DNA of 26,375 nt from Thiodiazotropha sp037382065 (GCA_037382065.1 JARRQF010000035.1:1-26375); one strand, 5' to 3'. Counted from the first letter of the stretch, positions 7,733 to 16,126 are shown. The notes: generated from the sequence alone by a model not told the origin. A program made the numbers and translations.

Positions 7733-7850
7733 TTGAAGAAAATAGCTTCGATGGTTATGGTTACCTACTGGGTGAATCACGCTACAGCGCGAATGGCACG
7801 CTTGTGGCGGCACATGGCGGCGTTGCAACTCCTTGGAATAGCGGGCTATT
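7733..7850 (+). pseudogene. Probable displaced 5' end (signal peptide) of the heptahaem cytochrome gene
   Basis: A TTG codon at 7733 opens a frame whose first residues (MKKIASMVMVTYWVNHATA) look like a Sec signal peptide. That frame then turns into low-quality text and stops at 7921. The next gene's haem-bearing frame is open only from about 7830 and has no signal peptide. A third frame over the same DNA contains cytochrome-like text (AAHGGVATPWNSG). The best explanation is one or more indels, or sequencing errors, separating the signal peptide from the body of the cytochrome. Confidence 0.4.
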
Positions 7851-8393
7851 GTGCGTCGTTGCGCGCCGTGCATGGATGCACAAGTGTCGCGGGCACATGG
7901 ATGTGCAGGTTTTCCGCATAATGCACATTGGGATGTGATGTCTGAAAGTAGCGATGCCTGCATGGCCTGCCATCCATTTTCAAAGAATAAGGTTACTGAC
8001 TTAGATCGATTAAAACCGCTTCAGACGATATACAACGAATCGCTAGAAGCAATTTGTCACTCGTGCCATTTTGATGCACGTAGCGCGCCCCTGGCTTGTG
8101 ATGTATGCCACACAGATATGAATACCATTCGTCCAGATGATCACACAGATGACTATACCTGGTTTCACGCAGAAGCCGCACGAATCGACGAAAGTGGTTG
8201 TCGCTATTGTCATATTGATCTTAATTTCTGTACCGATTGTCATTTTCGCCGTAACGCCTCAAAACGTTCGCTTCATCCTTTGGGTTACAGAGATCGGCAT
8301 GGCTTGGACGCGCGTATGAATCCAGCCTCTTGCGCTGGCTGTCATCAGGCGGGTTACTGTCGTGACTGCCATGCAGGAAGGAGTATGAGGTGA
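7851..8393 (+). CDS. Heptahaem c-type cytochrome, N-terminus uncertain
   Basis: Seven CXXCH motifs are packed into about 150 residues: CMACH, CHSCH, CDVCH, CRYCH, CTDCH, CAGCH and CRDCH. This density suits a compact periplasmic electron carrier, and text such as FPHNAHWDVMSESSDACMACH is typical of cytochrome c3-like shuttles. The only start in this frame (GTG at 7851) gives MRRCAPCM with no signal peptide, although haem attachment requires export to the periplasm. CAPCM looks like a CXXCH motif that has lost its histidine, so an ancestral eight-haem form is possible. A signal-peptide-like sequence lies just upstream in another frame. The stop overlaps the GTG start of the following lipoprotein gene (GTGA). 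Confidence 0.75.
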   Translation: MRRCAPCMDAQVSRAHGCAGFPHNAHWDVMSESSDACMACHPFSKNKVTDLDRLKPLQTIYNESLEAICHSCHFDARSAPLACDVCHTDMNTIRPDDHTDDYTWFHAEAARIDESGCRYCHIDLNFCTDCHFRRNASKRSLHPLGYRDRHGLDARMNPASCAGCHQAGYCRDCHAGRSMR

Positions 8394-9373
8394 GGTATTT
8401 CCTCTTATTGCTTATCCCTCTTTTTATAGTTGCCTGTGGCGGCGGTAATGATTCCAGTATGTCAATAGCAGAGCCAGGTGGATTACTCCTTAATCAAAAT
8501 CATGGTGATGGTGGTACCGCCTGGGGTCTTAATGAGTGTGACGCCTGCCACGCCATAGAGATTATTCACCAGGAAACCACGCCAATAATCAGAGATATGG
8601 TGGTTAAAAAAGGTTTTAGCAGCTGTATGGGATGCCATGGTGATAATGGCACCTCTCAGCCGCGTCAGTGCCTTATTTGTCACAATGAGAAGGATCTTTC
8701 TGGTAAACCCTATCTTGATGGCCATCTTTCACATAATTTTGATGGATCAGGGTCGACTGGACTCAGTGATGATGATTGTCTGGTATGCCATACCTATTCT
8801 GATATGGATGGTGAGTTTGAGTTAAATCAGGATTTAAGCCCTTTTAAAAATGCGTTAGATCAATATTCATCCTATCAGTCACAAGCTGATTTTTGCCTGA
8901 GTTGCCATAATCGGGATCATCAGCAAGTAGGTTATGAAATGGAGGGTGAGCACTATGAGGACCCCCTCGTTGCTTTGGAAGATGCCTATCACCATCTTGA
9001 TTATCATGGATGGCGTGATGGCAGTGGAGAGGGAACTTACCACGGCCTTCGAGATGGCTATCAATATCCTCAGCTTGTTGATTGCAGTGACTGTCATGCA
9101 TTGCATGGCACAACCAATCAAAAATTAATTATTGATGCTTCATATAAAGGCGCAAAGCAATTAACGAGTAGTCAATTTCAGGTTAACTCATATCCCATTA
9201 AGGTTAGCGAAACAGGAGACTACTCGCAGCTCTGCGCGATCTGCCATGAGATGGTCTCTCCCTCAGACGATGCGGATGTAGATAGTGGCAATGGATTGAG
9301 CGGCGTCCATATGGTTGGTCAGGACTGTAGACCATGCCATACCCACGGTGAGGCATCACAGACTGGCTTATGA
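8390..9373 (+). CDS. Octahaem c-type cytochrome lipoprotein
   Basis: The N-terminus is a clear lipoprotein signal: MRYFLLLLIPLFIVAC with the lipidated cysteine at residue 16, followed by GGG. With no aspartate at position +2, outer-membrane sorting is expected. Eight CXXCH motifs follow: CDACH, CMGCH, CLICH, CLVCH, CLSCH, CSDCH, CAICH and CRPCH. Many extra histidines (HQQVG, YHHLDYHGW, HALHGT) could serve as sixth ligands. The start is a GTG overlapping the previous stop, with an AGGAAGGA site at 8376-8383. The protein is 327 residues long. As an outer-membrane lipoprotein cytochrome beside a barrel gene, it is a candidate for the extracellular or inner-leaflet face of the conduit. The stop overlaps the start of the next gene by four bases, and the two could once have been one reading frame. 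Confidence 0.88.
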   Translation: MRYFLLLLIPLFIVACGGGNDSSMSIAEPGGLLLNQNHGDGGTAWGLNECDACHAIEIIHQETTPIIRDMVVKKGFSSCMGCHGDNGTSQPRQCLICHNEKDLSGKPYLDGHLSHNFDGSGSTGLSDDDCLVCHTYSDMDGEFELNQDLSPFKNALDQYSSYQSQADFCLSCHNRDHQQVGYEMEGEHYEDPLVALEDAYHHLDYHGWRDGSGEGTYHGLRDGYQYPQLVDCSDCHALHGTTNQKLIIDASYKGAKQLTSSQFQVNSYPIKVSETGDYSQLCAICHEMVSPSDDADVDSGNGLSGVHMVGQDCRPCHTHGEASQTGL

Positions 9374-10131
9374 CTCTCTTTTTGCGCTGTTTGAATGGGG
9401 AGCAGCAAGAGTTAATCTGTGATACTTGCCACGGTGTGAAAGATCTCAAGGATATACCTCTGGATGAGGTCGATACCGATGTGCCAGATTTTCTGCATGG
9501 CGGGCCTTACCAAGATCTGACCGATTTCTGTTATCGCTGCCATGAAGAGAGTGAAAGTGAGCGCAATAACCTGCATGTAATGCTTGATGAGTCGGGCGAG
9601 TTAATTACCAAGAATTGTCTCTACTGTCACATAGAAACCCCCGATCCAACTGAGAAAAACGACCTTGATGAAATGGAGTTCCGCATAGCGAAAGAGAAGC
9701 TCTGTTATGGGTGCCATCTGAAAACACCTCATCTTAATGCGCATAGTCATCAGATGGAGCCATCTAAGGAGATGAGAGAGAAGATGGTTGAATCAAAGAA
9801 GAAATATCACGTCATACTGCCGCTCGTTGAAGATGGAAAAGTAGGGTGTATCACCTGCCATACACCACACCAAGCAGGTGTTATCAATAAAGAATCACCA
9901 GCAGGCAGGCAGGTGGAAGATCAATCGGTTGCTGAGGGCATTGCCTATAAACGTACTTCATGGAGCCAGGTATTTTCTAAAGATAAAGAAAAGCGTTTGG
10001 AGGAGATGATCGGAATGCATGACAGAGCAGGTGAAATACCAGAATATCAGCGGATAGAAAAAGAGATTTTAATAAGATTGCCAGCTAAAGATGGCACGCT
10101 TTGCCTCTCCTGTCATAATTTCGAGGATTAG
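9370..10131 (+). CDS. Hexahaem c-type cytochrome lacking a recognisable signal peptide
   Basis: Six CXXCH motifs are visible in 253 residues: CDTCH (near residue 17), CYRCH, CLYCH, CYGCH, CITCH and CLSCH close to the C-terminus. A charged helical segment rich in Lys/Glu at about residues 180-235 separates the last two. The start ATG overlaps the previous stop (ATGA). The N-terminus MTLFLRCLNGEQQELICDTC is too short and polar to be a signal peptide, which is odd for a protein that needs periplasmic haem ligation. Either the start is wrong, or a frameshift has separated it from the upstream lipoprotein, or the two are joined at translation. There is no alternative upstream start with a signal peptide in this frame because it would lie within the preceding gene. 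Confidence 0.78.
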   Translation: MTLFLRCLNGEQQELICDTCHGVKDLKDIPLDEVDTDVPDFLHGGPYQDLTDFCYRCHEESESERNNLHVMLDESGELITKNCLYCHIETPDPTEKNDLDEMEFRIAKEKLCYGCHLKTPHLNAHSHQMEPSKEMREKMVESKKKYHVILPLVEDGKVGCITCHTPHQAGVINKESPAGRQVEDQSVAEGIAYKRTSWSQVFSKDKEKRLEEMIGMHDRAGEIPEYQRIEKEILIRLPAKDGTLCLSCHNFED

Positions 10132-10133
10132 TT

Positions 10134-12404
10134 GTGAATGTGTCGAGTGTGATGACTCAGCTCAAAAGCTTTGTGCGCAGTCGTTGGTTCCGATATGGAA
10201 CAATTTTACTAATGAGCGTCCTACTTTTCGCGCCTTTGCTACTGGTGCCACAACTATTCGATCAGAATGACTTGTGTGGTGGCATGTGCATGAGAAGATT
10301 TTATCTGCTATTTCCTGGAATGGGCTGGGATGATCTTTCACGGCAACTCGAGATGGCTGCCATCGGTGTTGCTTTACTGGTTGGTATATTGACAGTAACG
10401 CTCTTTTTTGGACGCCTTTGGTGTGGTTATCTCTGTCCAATGGGGGGGCTGCCAGAGCTGGTCAGTCGATTGTTTCATGATCGATGGAAAATAGACTACC
10501 GCGCTTTGCCCCAGGTTCCCATCCGATATGGCTACTTTCTTACCTATCTTATTTTATTACCAGCTATTGGATTCAGTGCCTGCAGCCTGTGTAATTTCAT
10601 TACGCTACCGAGGCTTTTCGAAGCGTTAAATGGCGATCTTCGTGGAATCGCCTATCTTATTTCGACGATCGGAGCCGTTAATCTTGGCCTATTAGTCCTA
10701 CTGGGATTTTTTGCAAAGTTGGGACGAGGCTACTGCCAATTCCTCTGCCCTATAGGGGCTGTAGATGGTTTAGTGAATCGAATGGCCGCCAAGCTGCCAT
10801 TTGTTCGAAGAGTCAGGGTAGAGCGGAGCCGTTGTACTGGTTGCAGAGTCTGTGCTGAGGTCTGTATTTGTGGTGCTGTTCGGATGGTCGACCGGGTGGC
10901 CGTCGTGGATCAATTCTCCTGCATGTCCTGCCGAGAGTGTGTGGTGGCCTGTGAGTGGGGTGCTATTGATTGGATGCACATGCCATCATCTCGTGTGCCA
11001 AAGAGGATTAAAAAAGGCATCGAGGTAGCTCCTGTACCAGTATGGACTTCTGTGACACCTAAAAAAACAAAAGATCTTTCCATAATTTCACGCTGGCGAG
11101 TGTTGCTGATCACTATTCTATCAGCTCTTGCCTTGTTATGGCTGAATATTGATGATGTTCAAAGTGCTGAGCGCCAATCAGATCCAGATGGTTGCTTGGT
11201 TTGTCATGCGCTAGAAGGACTGGCCTATATCGATAAGCACGGCATGGTACGTAATGCATCTATTGTTTCGGATCACTACTTCTCATCACTGCATGGCAAT
11301 GTTCCTTGTCGCGATTGTCATCGCCAAATACGTGAGTATCCACATCAGGTAGAGAATGGGGAGGTTGACTGTGCCGCCTCCTGTCATTTAGAAGAGCCAT
11401 CGCAAGGTGAGGCTTATACCCATAAACCCGTAGCTGATGAGTTTCTTGAGTCAGTGCATGGTAAGGGGGCTGTCAGCGGTCTTACTGCAGCAAATCGCTG
11501 GGATGAAAATCGTAATGATAAGTCGCCATCATGTCGTCGATGTCACACCAATACCCTCTATATACCTGAGGAAAAACAGCCGATGTTTAAGGAGGCTTTT
11601 GATCACGAAGACGCAGTTTGTGGCAATTGTCATCAAGGAGATGTCTGGCAAGGTCAGATGGGTGGGCATATTTTACGCAGGTTATTGGGAGGTGCACGCT
11701 GGACTAAACAGGATGAGGTGGCGATGTGTAATGATTGTCATCTGGATAAGATTGCCATGACAAAAGTAGAAAGAGCAGATAGTGATAAAGGGGTAGAGAA
11801 ACCTAGCGATGGTCACTTTGTGCATGCTTCAGATAGCTATGAAATGACCCTTCATGGGCGTTTGGTCGCTGAAGATAATGAGTATGGTGTTTCATGCAAT
11901 GAGTGTCATGCACCAGAGGGGTTTCGTCATGGAATTTTACCTACCGAAAATCAACAGGCAGCGGTCAATCCCGAAAACTTAACCCAGCTCTGCGGTTCAT
12001 CAGGGTGCCACTCTTTTGTAGAGAATAGTCTTAATAAAAACTTTCTTATGAGTGATATGCATGATCTGGACTGGGTGCCAGGATTAGTTATTAATCAAAC
12101 TATCGGCGATCTTGTATTGAGTTCAAACTGGAGTCGGTTATTAATCGTAATCGTACCTGTAGTACTCTTTTTTCTTGTTATTGGTATGGTTTGGACCTTG
12201 TTTGTGCGAACCCAGTCTGACGCTCTACCTGTTATTGGTGGAAAACGATTTGAAAGGCTATTTCTAGCAAGAAAGAAGCGACCTAAAAAGACAGGTAAAA
12301 AAACAGAAGAGATCGTTAGAGAGCGGGTATTTACTCGAATCAAGAAACGTAGGTTGGTATCTAAATACCTATCATCTCATCTTAATAAAAATAATAAAAA
12401 TTAG
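10134..12404 (+). CDS. NapH-like membrane iron-sulfur protein fused to an octahaem cytochrome domain
   Basis: The 756-residue protein has two parts. Residues 1-300 resemble NapH/CcoG-type quinol dehydrogenases. They have four membrane helices, two CX3CP motifs (WCGYLCPMGG near 95, YCQFLCPIGA near 200) and two four-cysteine [4Fe-4S] motifs (CTGCRVCAEVC near 234, CMSCRECVVAC near 262). A fifth helix near 320-341 leads to a haem domain at residues 354-626. It has six CXXCH sites plus CAASCH (CX3CH) and CGSSGCH (CX4CH). A final helix (about 667-691) ends in a strongly basic tail (KKRPKKTGKK), consistent by the positive-inside rule with a cytoplasmic C-terminus. The clusters should face the cytoplasm and the haems the periplasm. 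Quinol oxidation feeding the operon's cytochromes is inferred. The GTG start follows the previous stop by two bases. Confidence 0.88.
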   Translation: MNVSSVMTQLKSFVRSRWFRYGTILLMSVLLFAPLLLVPQLFDQNDLCGGMCMRRFYLLFPGMGWDDLSRQLEMAAIGVALLVGILTVTLFFGRLWCGYLCPMGGLPELVSRLFHDRWKIDYRALPQVPIRYGYFLTYLILLPAIGFSACSLCNFITLPRLFEALNGDLRGIAYLISTIGAVNLGLLVLLGFFAKLGRGYCQFLCPIGAVDGLVNRMAAKLPFVRRVRVERSRCTGCRVCAEVCICGAVRMVDRVAVVDQFSCMSCRECVVACEWGAIDWMHMPSSRVPKRIKKGIEVAPVPVWTSVTPKKTKDLSIISRWRVLLITILSALALLWLNIDDVQSAERQSDPDGCLVCHALEGLAYIDKHGMVRNASIVSDHYFSSLHGNVPCRDCHRQIREYPHQVENGEVDCAASCHLEEPSQGEAYTHKPVADEFLESVHGKGAVSGLTAANRWDENRNDKSPSCRRCHTNTLYIPEEKQPMFKEAFDHEDAVCGNCHQGDVWQGQMGGHILRRLLGGARWTKQDEVAMCNDCHLDKIAMTKVERADSDKGVEKPSDGHFVHASDSYEMTLHGRLVAEDNEYGVSCNECHAPEGFRHGILPTENQQAAVNPENLTQLCGSSGCHSFVENSLNKNFLMSDMHDLDWVPGLVINQTIGDLVLSSNWSRLLIVIVPVVLFFLVIGMVWTLFVRTQSDALPVIGGKRFERLFLARKKRPKKTGKKTEEIVRERVFTRIKKRRLVSKYLSSHLNKNNKN

Positions 12405-12447
12405 TCTGGATAGATCATGATGCGGTTTCAAGTTAAGAGAGTAAGGC

Positions 12448-13182
12448 ATGCCACATAAGAAGTTATTAATTTACATGATTTTTTCAATCTTATCTATTGG
12501 GAATATACATGCAGAATCAATCTATCTTATGCAGATGAATCAAGCACAATGGGATAAGAGTCAATTTAATGAGACTATTGATCTCTTAAAGGAATCAAAG
12601 CCAGTCGAATTGTCATCGCCACTAAAAGTTTCGCCTTTTCATCACCAAATAGAGGTGAATACAGAAGTTAAGAGAGACTTTTGTATTAGTTGTCATACAG
12701 CTCTTCCTCATGCCAAAAGCGAAAGGCTACGCAGCTATTTGAATATGCATGTTAACCATCTCGCCTGTACCAGCTGCCATTTTCGACCTGAAGGCATTAA
12801 GCTTGACTATCGTAAGCATGAATGGGTAAACGTGCAGCCGGAAAAAACGGGGTCGAAGAGATTTTTAGTCACACCATTTTCAGAGCAGGGAATTGAGGCA
12901 TTCGATTCAGAGCAGCCTGCGATAGCCGAGCTATTGCGAGATTGGAAAGAGAATAGTATTGAGCAGCGGGCCAGGCTGCATCTTCAAATACATACCCCAC
13001 TGAAAAATGAAGGGCTTGGATGTCATGACTGTCATTCGGCTGAGCAGTCAAAACTCGATTTTGCTCAGCTTGGGTATGAGCGCGATGAGATTAAAAGTAT
13101 TACAAATAACCCTATTGCAAGATTTTTAGGTGATGAATCATTTAAAGATAAACCCATTAAACTGATTGATCTGCTGCAATGA
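12448..13182 (+). CDS. Trihaem periplasmic c-type cytochrome
   Basis: A signal peptide (MPHKKLLIYMIFSILSIGNIHA) precedes a mature protein with three CXXCH motifs: CISCH near residue 79, CTSCH near 108 and CHDCH near 193. The protein has 244 residues, so haem density is low compared with its neighbours, and haem-free text fills residues 120-185. Extra histidines (HHQIE, HVNHLAC, HLQIHTP) may be axial ligands. Its stop overlaps the ATG of the NHL-multihaem gene by four bases, suggesting stoichiometric synthesis with that protein. The gap of 43 bases before it carries an AAGAGAGTAAGG ribosome-binding region. Probable role: periplasmic partner or adaptor in the electron chain (inference). Confidence 0.85.
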   Translation: MPHKKLLIYMIFSILSIGNIHAESIYLMQMNQAQWDKSQFNETIDLLKESKPVELSSPLKVSPFHHQIEVNTEVKRDFCISCHTALPHAKSERLRSYLNMHVNHLACTSCHFRPEGIKLDYRKHEWVNVQPEKTGSKRFLVTPFSEQGIEAFDSEQPAIAELLRDWKENSIEQRARLHLQIHTPLKNEGLGCHDCHSAEQSKLDFAQLGYERDEIKSITNNPIARFLGDESFKDKPIKLIDLLQ

Positions 13183-16025
13183 GCATAAGTGAGTGGCTAG
13201 ATTCGCGTTGCATGAGGTTGATCATTCTATTTGGGCTTTTTAGCCTTGTCGTAAATAGCGCATCAGCCGGGATCCAGGCCCGTTTTGCACTCAATCTTGA
13301 GGCTTCGTTTCATCAACCAAGCTCAGTCAGAGTTGCTGATGATGGAACGGTATATGTTCTGGATGGTGTTAATAGTCGTATCGTCATTTTTAATAGGGAA
13401 GGTAAACAGACAGGGGTGATATCAGCCCCTGTTGAATCTCCATTTAGTCAGCCAATGGATCTGCAACTCTTTGGTGATCAAATCATTGTTTCTGACACAG
13501 GAAATGGTCGCTTAGTGATCTTATCCAAGTCAGGTGATTACATAAAATCAATAGCCCTTCCGAAAGCAGAAAACGATGCTGAACCGACAGGCTTGACTCT
13601 GGTTGAAAAGGTTATCTATTGGAGTGATCGCGCTAATTCTAGGGTATGTGCTACAGAGATAAGTAGCGGAACGAATCTGCGTTGCTGGGGTGAGTATGGT
13701 TCGAGCGAGGGTGATTTTCGATATCCCTTTATGCTTACCACTGACGATGAAAATTATCTCTATAGTGTCGATGTATTGAATGGTCGAGTTCAGGTCTTCA
13801 ATGAGCGTGGACGTTCTTTTGGCGCCATATCCAGGTTTGGCGTTACCGATGAGAGTCTGTTAAGACCGAACGGAATTACAATGTATAGCAATGGTATTAT
13901 GATGGTCAGCGATTCCTATACAGGTAGGATTCTGCTGTTTGAGGGACGCGGATTTTCTGAATTATTAATAGATGTTAAAGGCGATACTCTTTATTTTGAT
14001 CAGCCAGTGGGCATTACAACCTGGAAGGACCGTCTGTATGTTGTAGAAATGGCAAAAAATCGAGTTCAGGTATTTGATCTTATCGAAAGTGAAGAAGGTC
14101 ATTCCATCAAACAACCCCCTGCCTATTTCACCCAACCCACCCGAAGAGATTGCGTAACTTGCCATCTCAGCTGGTCAGAAAAGTACCAAGCTACCGCTAC
14201 ATCAGATGCCCCTGTGCTTCCTGTTGGTAGTAATAAAATGTGTCAAAGCTGCCATCATGGTGCGGTTATTGATTCGCGCTTGATGCTTGGGCAAGGTGAA
14301 CAGCACCCAGACTACTATCATCAGGCAGGTAATGATCTGTTTCAGTCAGATGATCGCCGTGAAGAGGCAATGCCAGAAGAGTATCCTACTGTAAAGGATG
14401 ATATTCCCTATTGCGGGAGCTGCCACACACCTCATCGGTTCAGTGAAGAGGATACAGGACTTGGTAATAGTCAACAGAACCTTTGGATGCGTGATAGCAA
14501 TCTAGAGAGTGAAGTCTGCACAAAGTGCCATGAGTTACATACAAATGAAGAGAGGGCCGATGGAAAGCGTGTTAAGAATCACCCCTATAATATTCGCCTC
14601 CAACCCCCACCAACTCCTAAAGCAAAACATTATGCCACTGATGAACATCTACAGCATGGACTACCTGAAAGCTTGCTTAAGGCTGGAGCTAGAGTCACAG
14701 ATGATGATCAGATGATCTGTGCAACCTGTCATCGTGCTCATGGCGGTGATGGAGAGCAATTACTAATATTAGCTGATGAGAAAGTTTGTACTGAATGCCA
14801 TCAGCGACAGGCTAATGGTGGTGAAAAAGAGGCGAGAAAGAAAGGGGTTCATCCTATCCATTTCAAACCAGATCGGTTAGTGGAAATAAAGGGTGAAAAA
14901 CTTGAATGGATTGCCTGTAAAAGCTGTCATGATGTACATGGTGCAGCTTCCAAGGATAATCTACTGAATGACGAAGACTCGGATGACTCCTGTCGAGCTT
15001 GTCACGACTCAATCTATGCCGAAGGAGCAGATCAAGCGCGCGATAAGGGCGTTCATCCGGTGCAAATTGATCTTGATGAGCCGGTCAAAATCCAAGATGA
15101 AGAGGTTACCAGGGTGACTTGTCAAACTTGTCACCGTATTCACCAGGGTGAAGAGGAGACGGCCTCGCTGATTGTGACCAATGATAAGATAGGAGCGCTC
15201 TGTGCCGCCTGTCATCCCAATCAACATGCCGAGTCAAAAAAAGAAGCAAGAGAGAAAGGAATACACCCCGTTAATATTGAGCTCGATAAAAGTGTCCTAA
15301 TCAATAAACGTGAGATCACCAAGCTCGACTGTTTAGGTTGTCACTCAGTTCATGCTGGTCAGGAGCATACACCGAGTTTGCTAGAAGATCATCGCAATGG
15401 GCAGTTATGTGAACATTGTCATGAGAGCACTAAGGAGATCTCCGAAAGTGACCATAATTTAAGTAGATCAGCACCCAAAAGCCACAATCTATTGGATGAA
15501 TCTCCTGATCAGGCTGGTCTCTGTGGTAGTTGCCATAGCATGCATCGCAATTCAACTGATAACACGATGTTGATTGTGGGCGACGAGATACCTCAGGGCG
15601 TTGAAAGCTCTCATATTGCCCGAGATCGTCTCTGTTTAGGGTGTCACCGGGATAAAGGGGTTGCCGAAAGGAGTGTGGTTAGCGACTATACACACCCTCA
15701 TCAGGATATTGTGATGGTTACCAAGAAGGATTCTCTACCCCTGCTAGATGGTGATGAAAAGCGCGCGGATATTGGTGAGATTGGGTGTATCACCTGCCAT
15801 GATCCTCATGACTGGTCTCCTTCCACGAAAGCCGCTACACAGCATCGGAATAGGGTTGAGGGAGGCGAGGAAAACTTAGCGGGTACCGTGCTTAATAGTT
15901 TTCTCAGGCAAAAGCATATCAATGAGAGCTTCTGTGTTGATTGTCACGGGTTGGAAACACGTCTTAAATTCAAATACTATCACGATGAACGAAGCCGGCC
16001 AGATAGGGCAAGCTATCTTAAATAG
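13179..16025 (+). CDS. NHL beta-propeller fused to a 16-haem cytochrome domain (948 aa)
   Basis: A signal peptide (about residues 1-30, ending VVNSASAG) is followed by six NHL-type repeats at about residues 45-307. Examples are QPSSVRVADDGTVYVLDGVN and LRPNGITMYSNGIMMVSDSY. The number fits one six-bladed propeller. From residue 325 to about 922 there are sixteen CXXCH motifs, many followed by a histidine two or three residues later (CHRAH, CHDVH, CHRIH, CHSVH). Three consecutive modules of 68-70 residues share the text A-R-x-K-G-V/I-H-P, then a beta-rich segment, then C-x-x-C-H-x-x-H. They start near residues 552, 620 and 690 and look like internal duplications. The propeller could dock a partner or the barrel, and the haem chain would be a long conductor or charge store. 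It closes the operon and has no membrane anchor, so it is periplasmic or secreted. Confidence 0.88.
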   Translation: MSISEWLDSRCMRLIILFGLFSLVVNSASAGIQARFALNLEASFHQPSSVRVADDGTVYVLDGVNSRIVIFNREGKQTGVISAPVESPFSQPMDLQLFGDQIIVSDTGNGRLVILSKSGDYIKSIALPKAENDAEPTGLTLVEKVIYWSDRANSRVCATEISSGTNLRCWGEYGSSEGDFRYPFMLTTDDENYLYSVDVLNGRVQVFNERGRSFGAISRFGVTDESLLRPNGITMYSNGIMMVSDSYTGRILLFEGRGFSELLIDVKGDTLYFDQPVGITTWKDRLYVVEMAKNRVQVFDLIESEEGHSIKQPPAYFTQPTRRDCVTCHLSWSEKYQATATSDAPVLPVGSNKMCQSCHHGAVIDSRLMLGQGEQHPDYYHQAGNDLFQSDDRREEAMPEEYPTVKDDIPYCGSCHTPHRFSEEDTGLGNSQQNLWMRDSNLESEVCTKCHELHTNEERADGKRVKNHPYNIRLQPPPTPKAKHYATDEHLQHGLPESLLKAGARVTDDDQMICATCHRAHGGDGEQLLILADEKVCTECHQRQANGGEKEARKKGVHPIHFKPDRLVEIKGEKLEWIACKSCHDVHGAASKDNLLNDEDSDDSCRACHDSIYAEGADQARDKGVHPVQIDLDEPVKIQDEEVTRVTCQTCHRIHQGEEETASLIVTNDKIGALCAACHPNQHAESKKEAREKGIHPVNIELDKSVLINKREITKLDCLGCHSVHAGQEHTPSLLEDHRNGQLCEHCHESTKEISESDHNLSRSAPKSHNLLDESPDQAGLCGSCHSMHRNSTDNTMLIVGDEIPQGVESSHIARDRLCLGCHRDKGVAERSVVSDYTHPHQDIVMVTKKDSLPLLDGDEKRADIGEIGCITCHDPHDWSPSTKAATQHRNRVEGGEENLAGTVLNSFLRQKHINESFCVDCHGLETRLKFKYYHDERSRPDRASYLK
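14832..15452 (+). repeat. Three tandem two-haem modules within the 16-haem protein
   Basis: The segment beginning with codons for A-R-K-K-G-V-H-P at 14832 recurs at 15036 (A-R-D-K-G-V-H-P) and 15246 (A-R-E-K-G-I-H-P). The spacings are 204 and 210 bases. Each unit ends with a CXXCH-x-x-H pair. The DNA is diverged, so the duplication is old. Confidence 0.75.
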
Positions 16026-16045
16026 TTACCTATTGGGTGAATATT

Positions 16046-16072
16046 GATGCGGTTTGCACCGCTCACCGCATC
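16046..16072. terminator. Palindrome after the cytochrome operon, possible terminator or REP-like element
   Basis: GATGCGGT at 16046-16053 pairs with ACCGCATC at 16065-16072, followed by CTACGCA. The text resembles REP-type palindromes of gammaproteobacteria. It lies between convergent genes (the 16-haem gene and the permease) and has no clear T-run. Confidence 0.4.
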
Positions 16073-16126
16073 CTACGCAATCACGAATTTTATCGCGACT
16101 TCAAAAAGAGTCACCTATCTGATCTT

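Noticed and set aside
12414..12430. Second copy of the REP-like element found at 16046
   Set aside because: Only eleven bases (TGATGCGGTTT) are shared and the complementary arm is missing.
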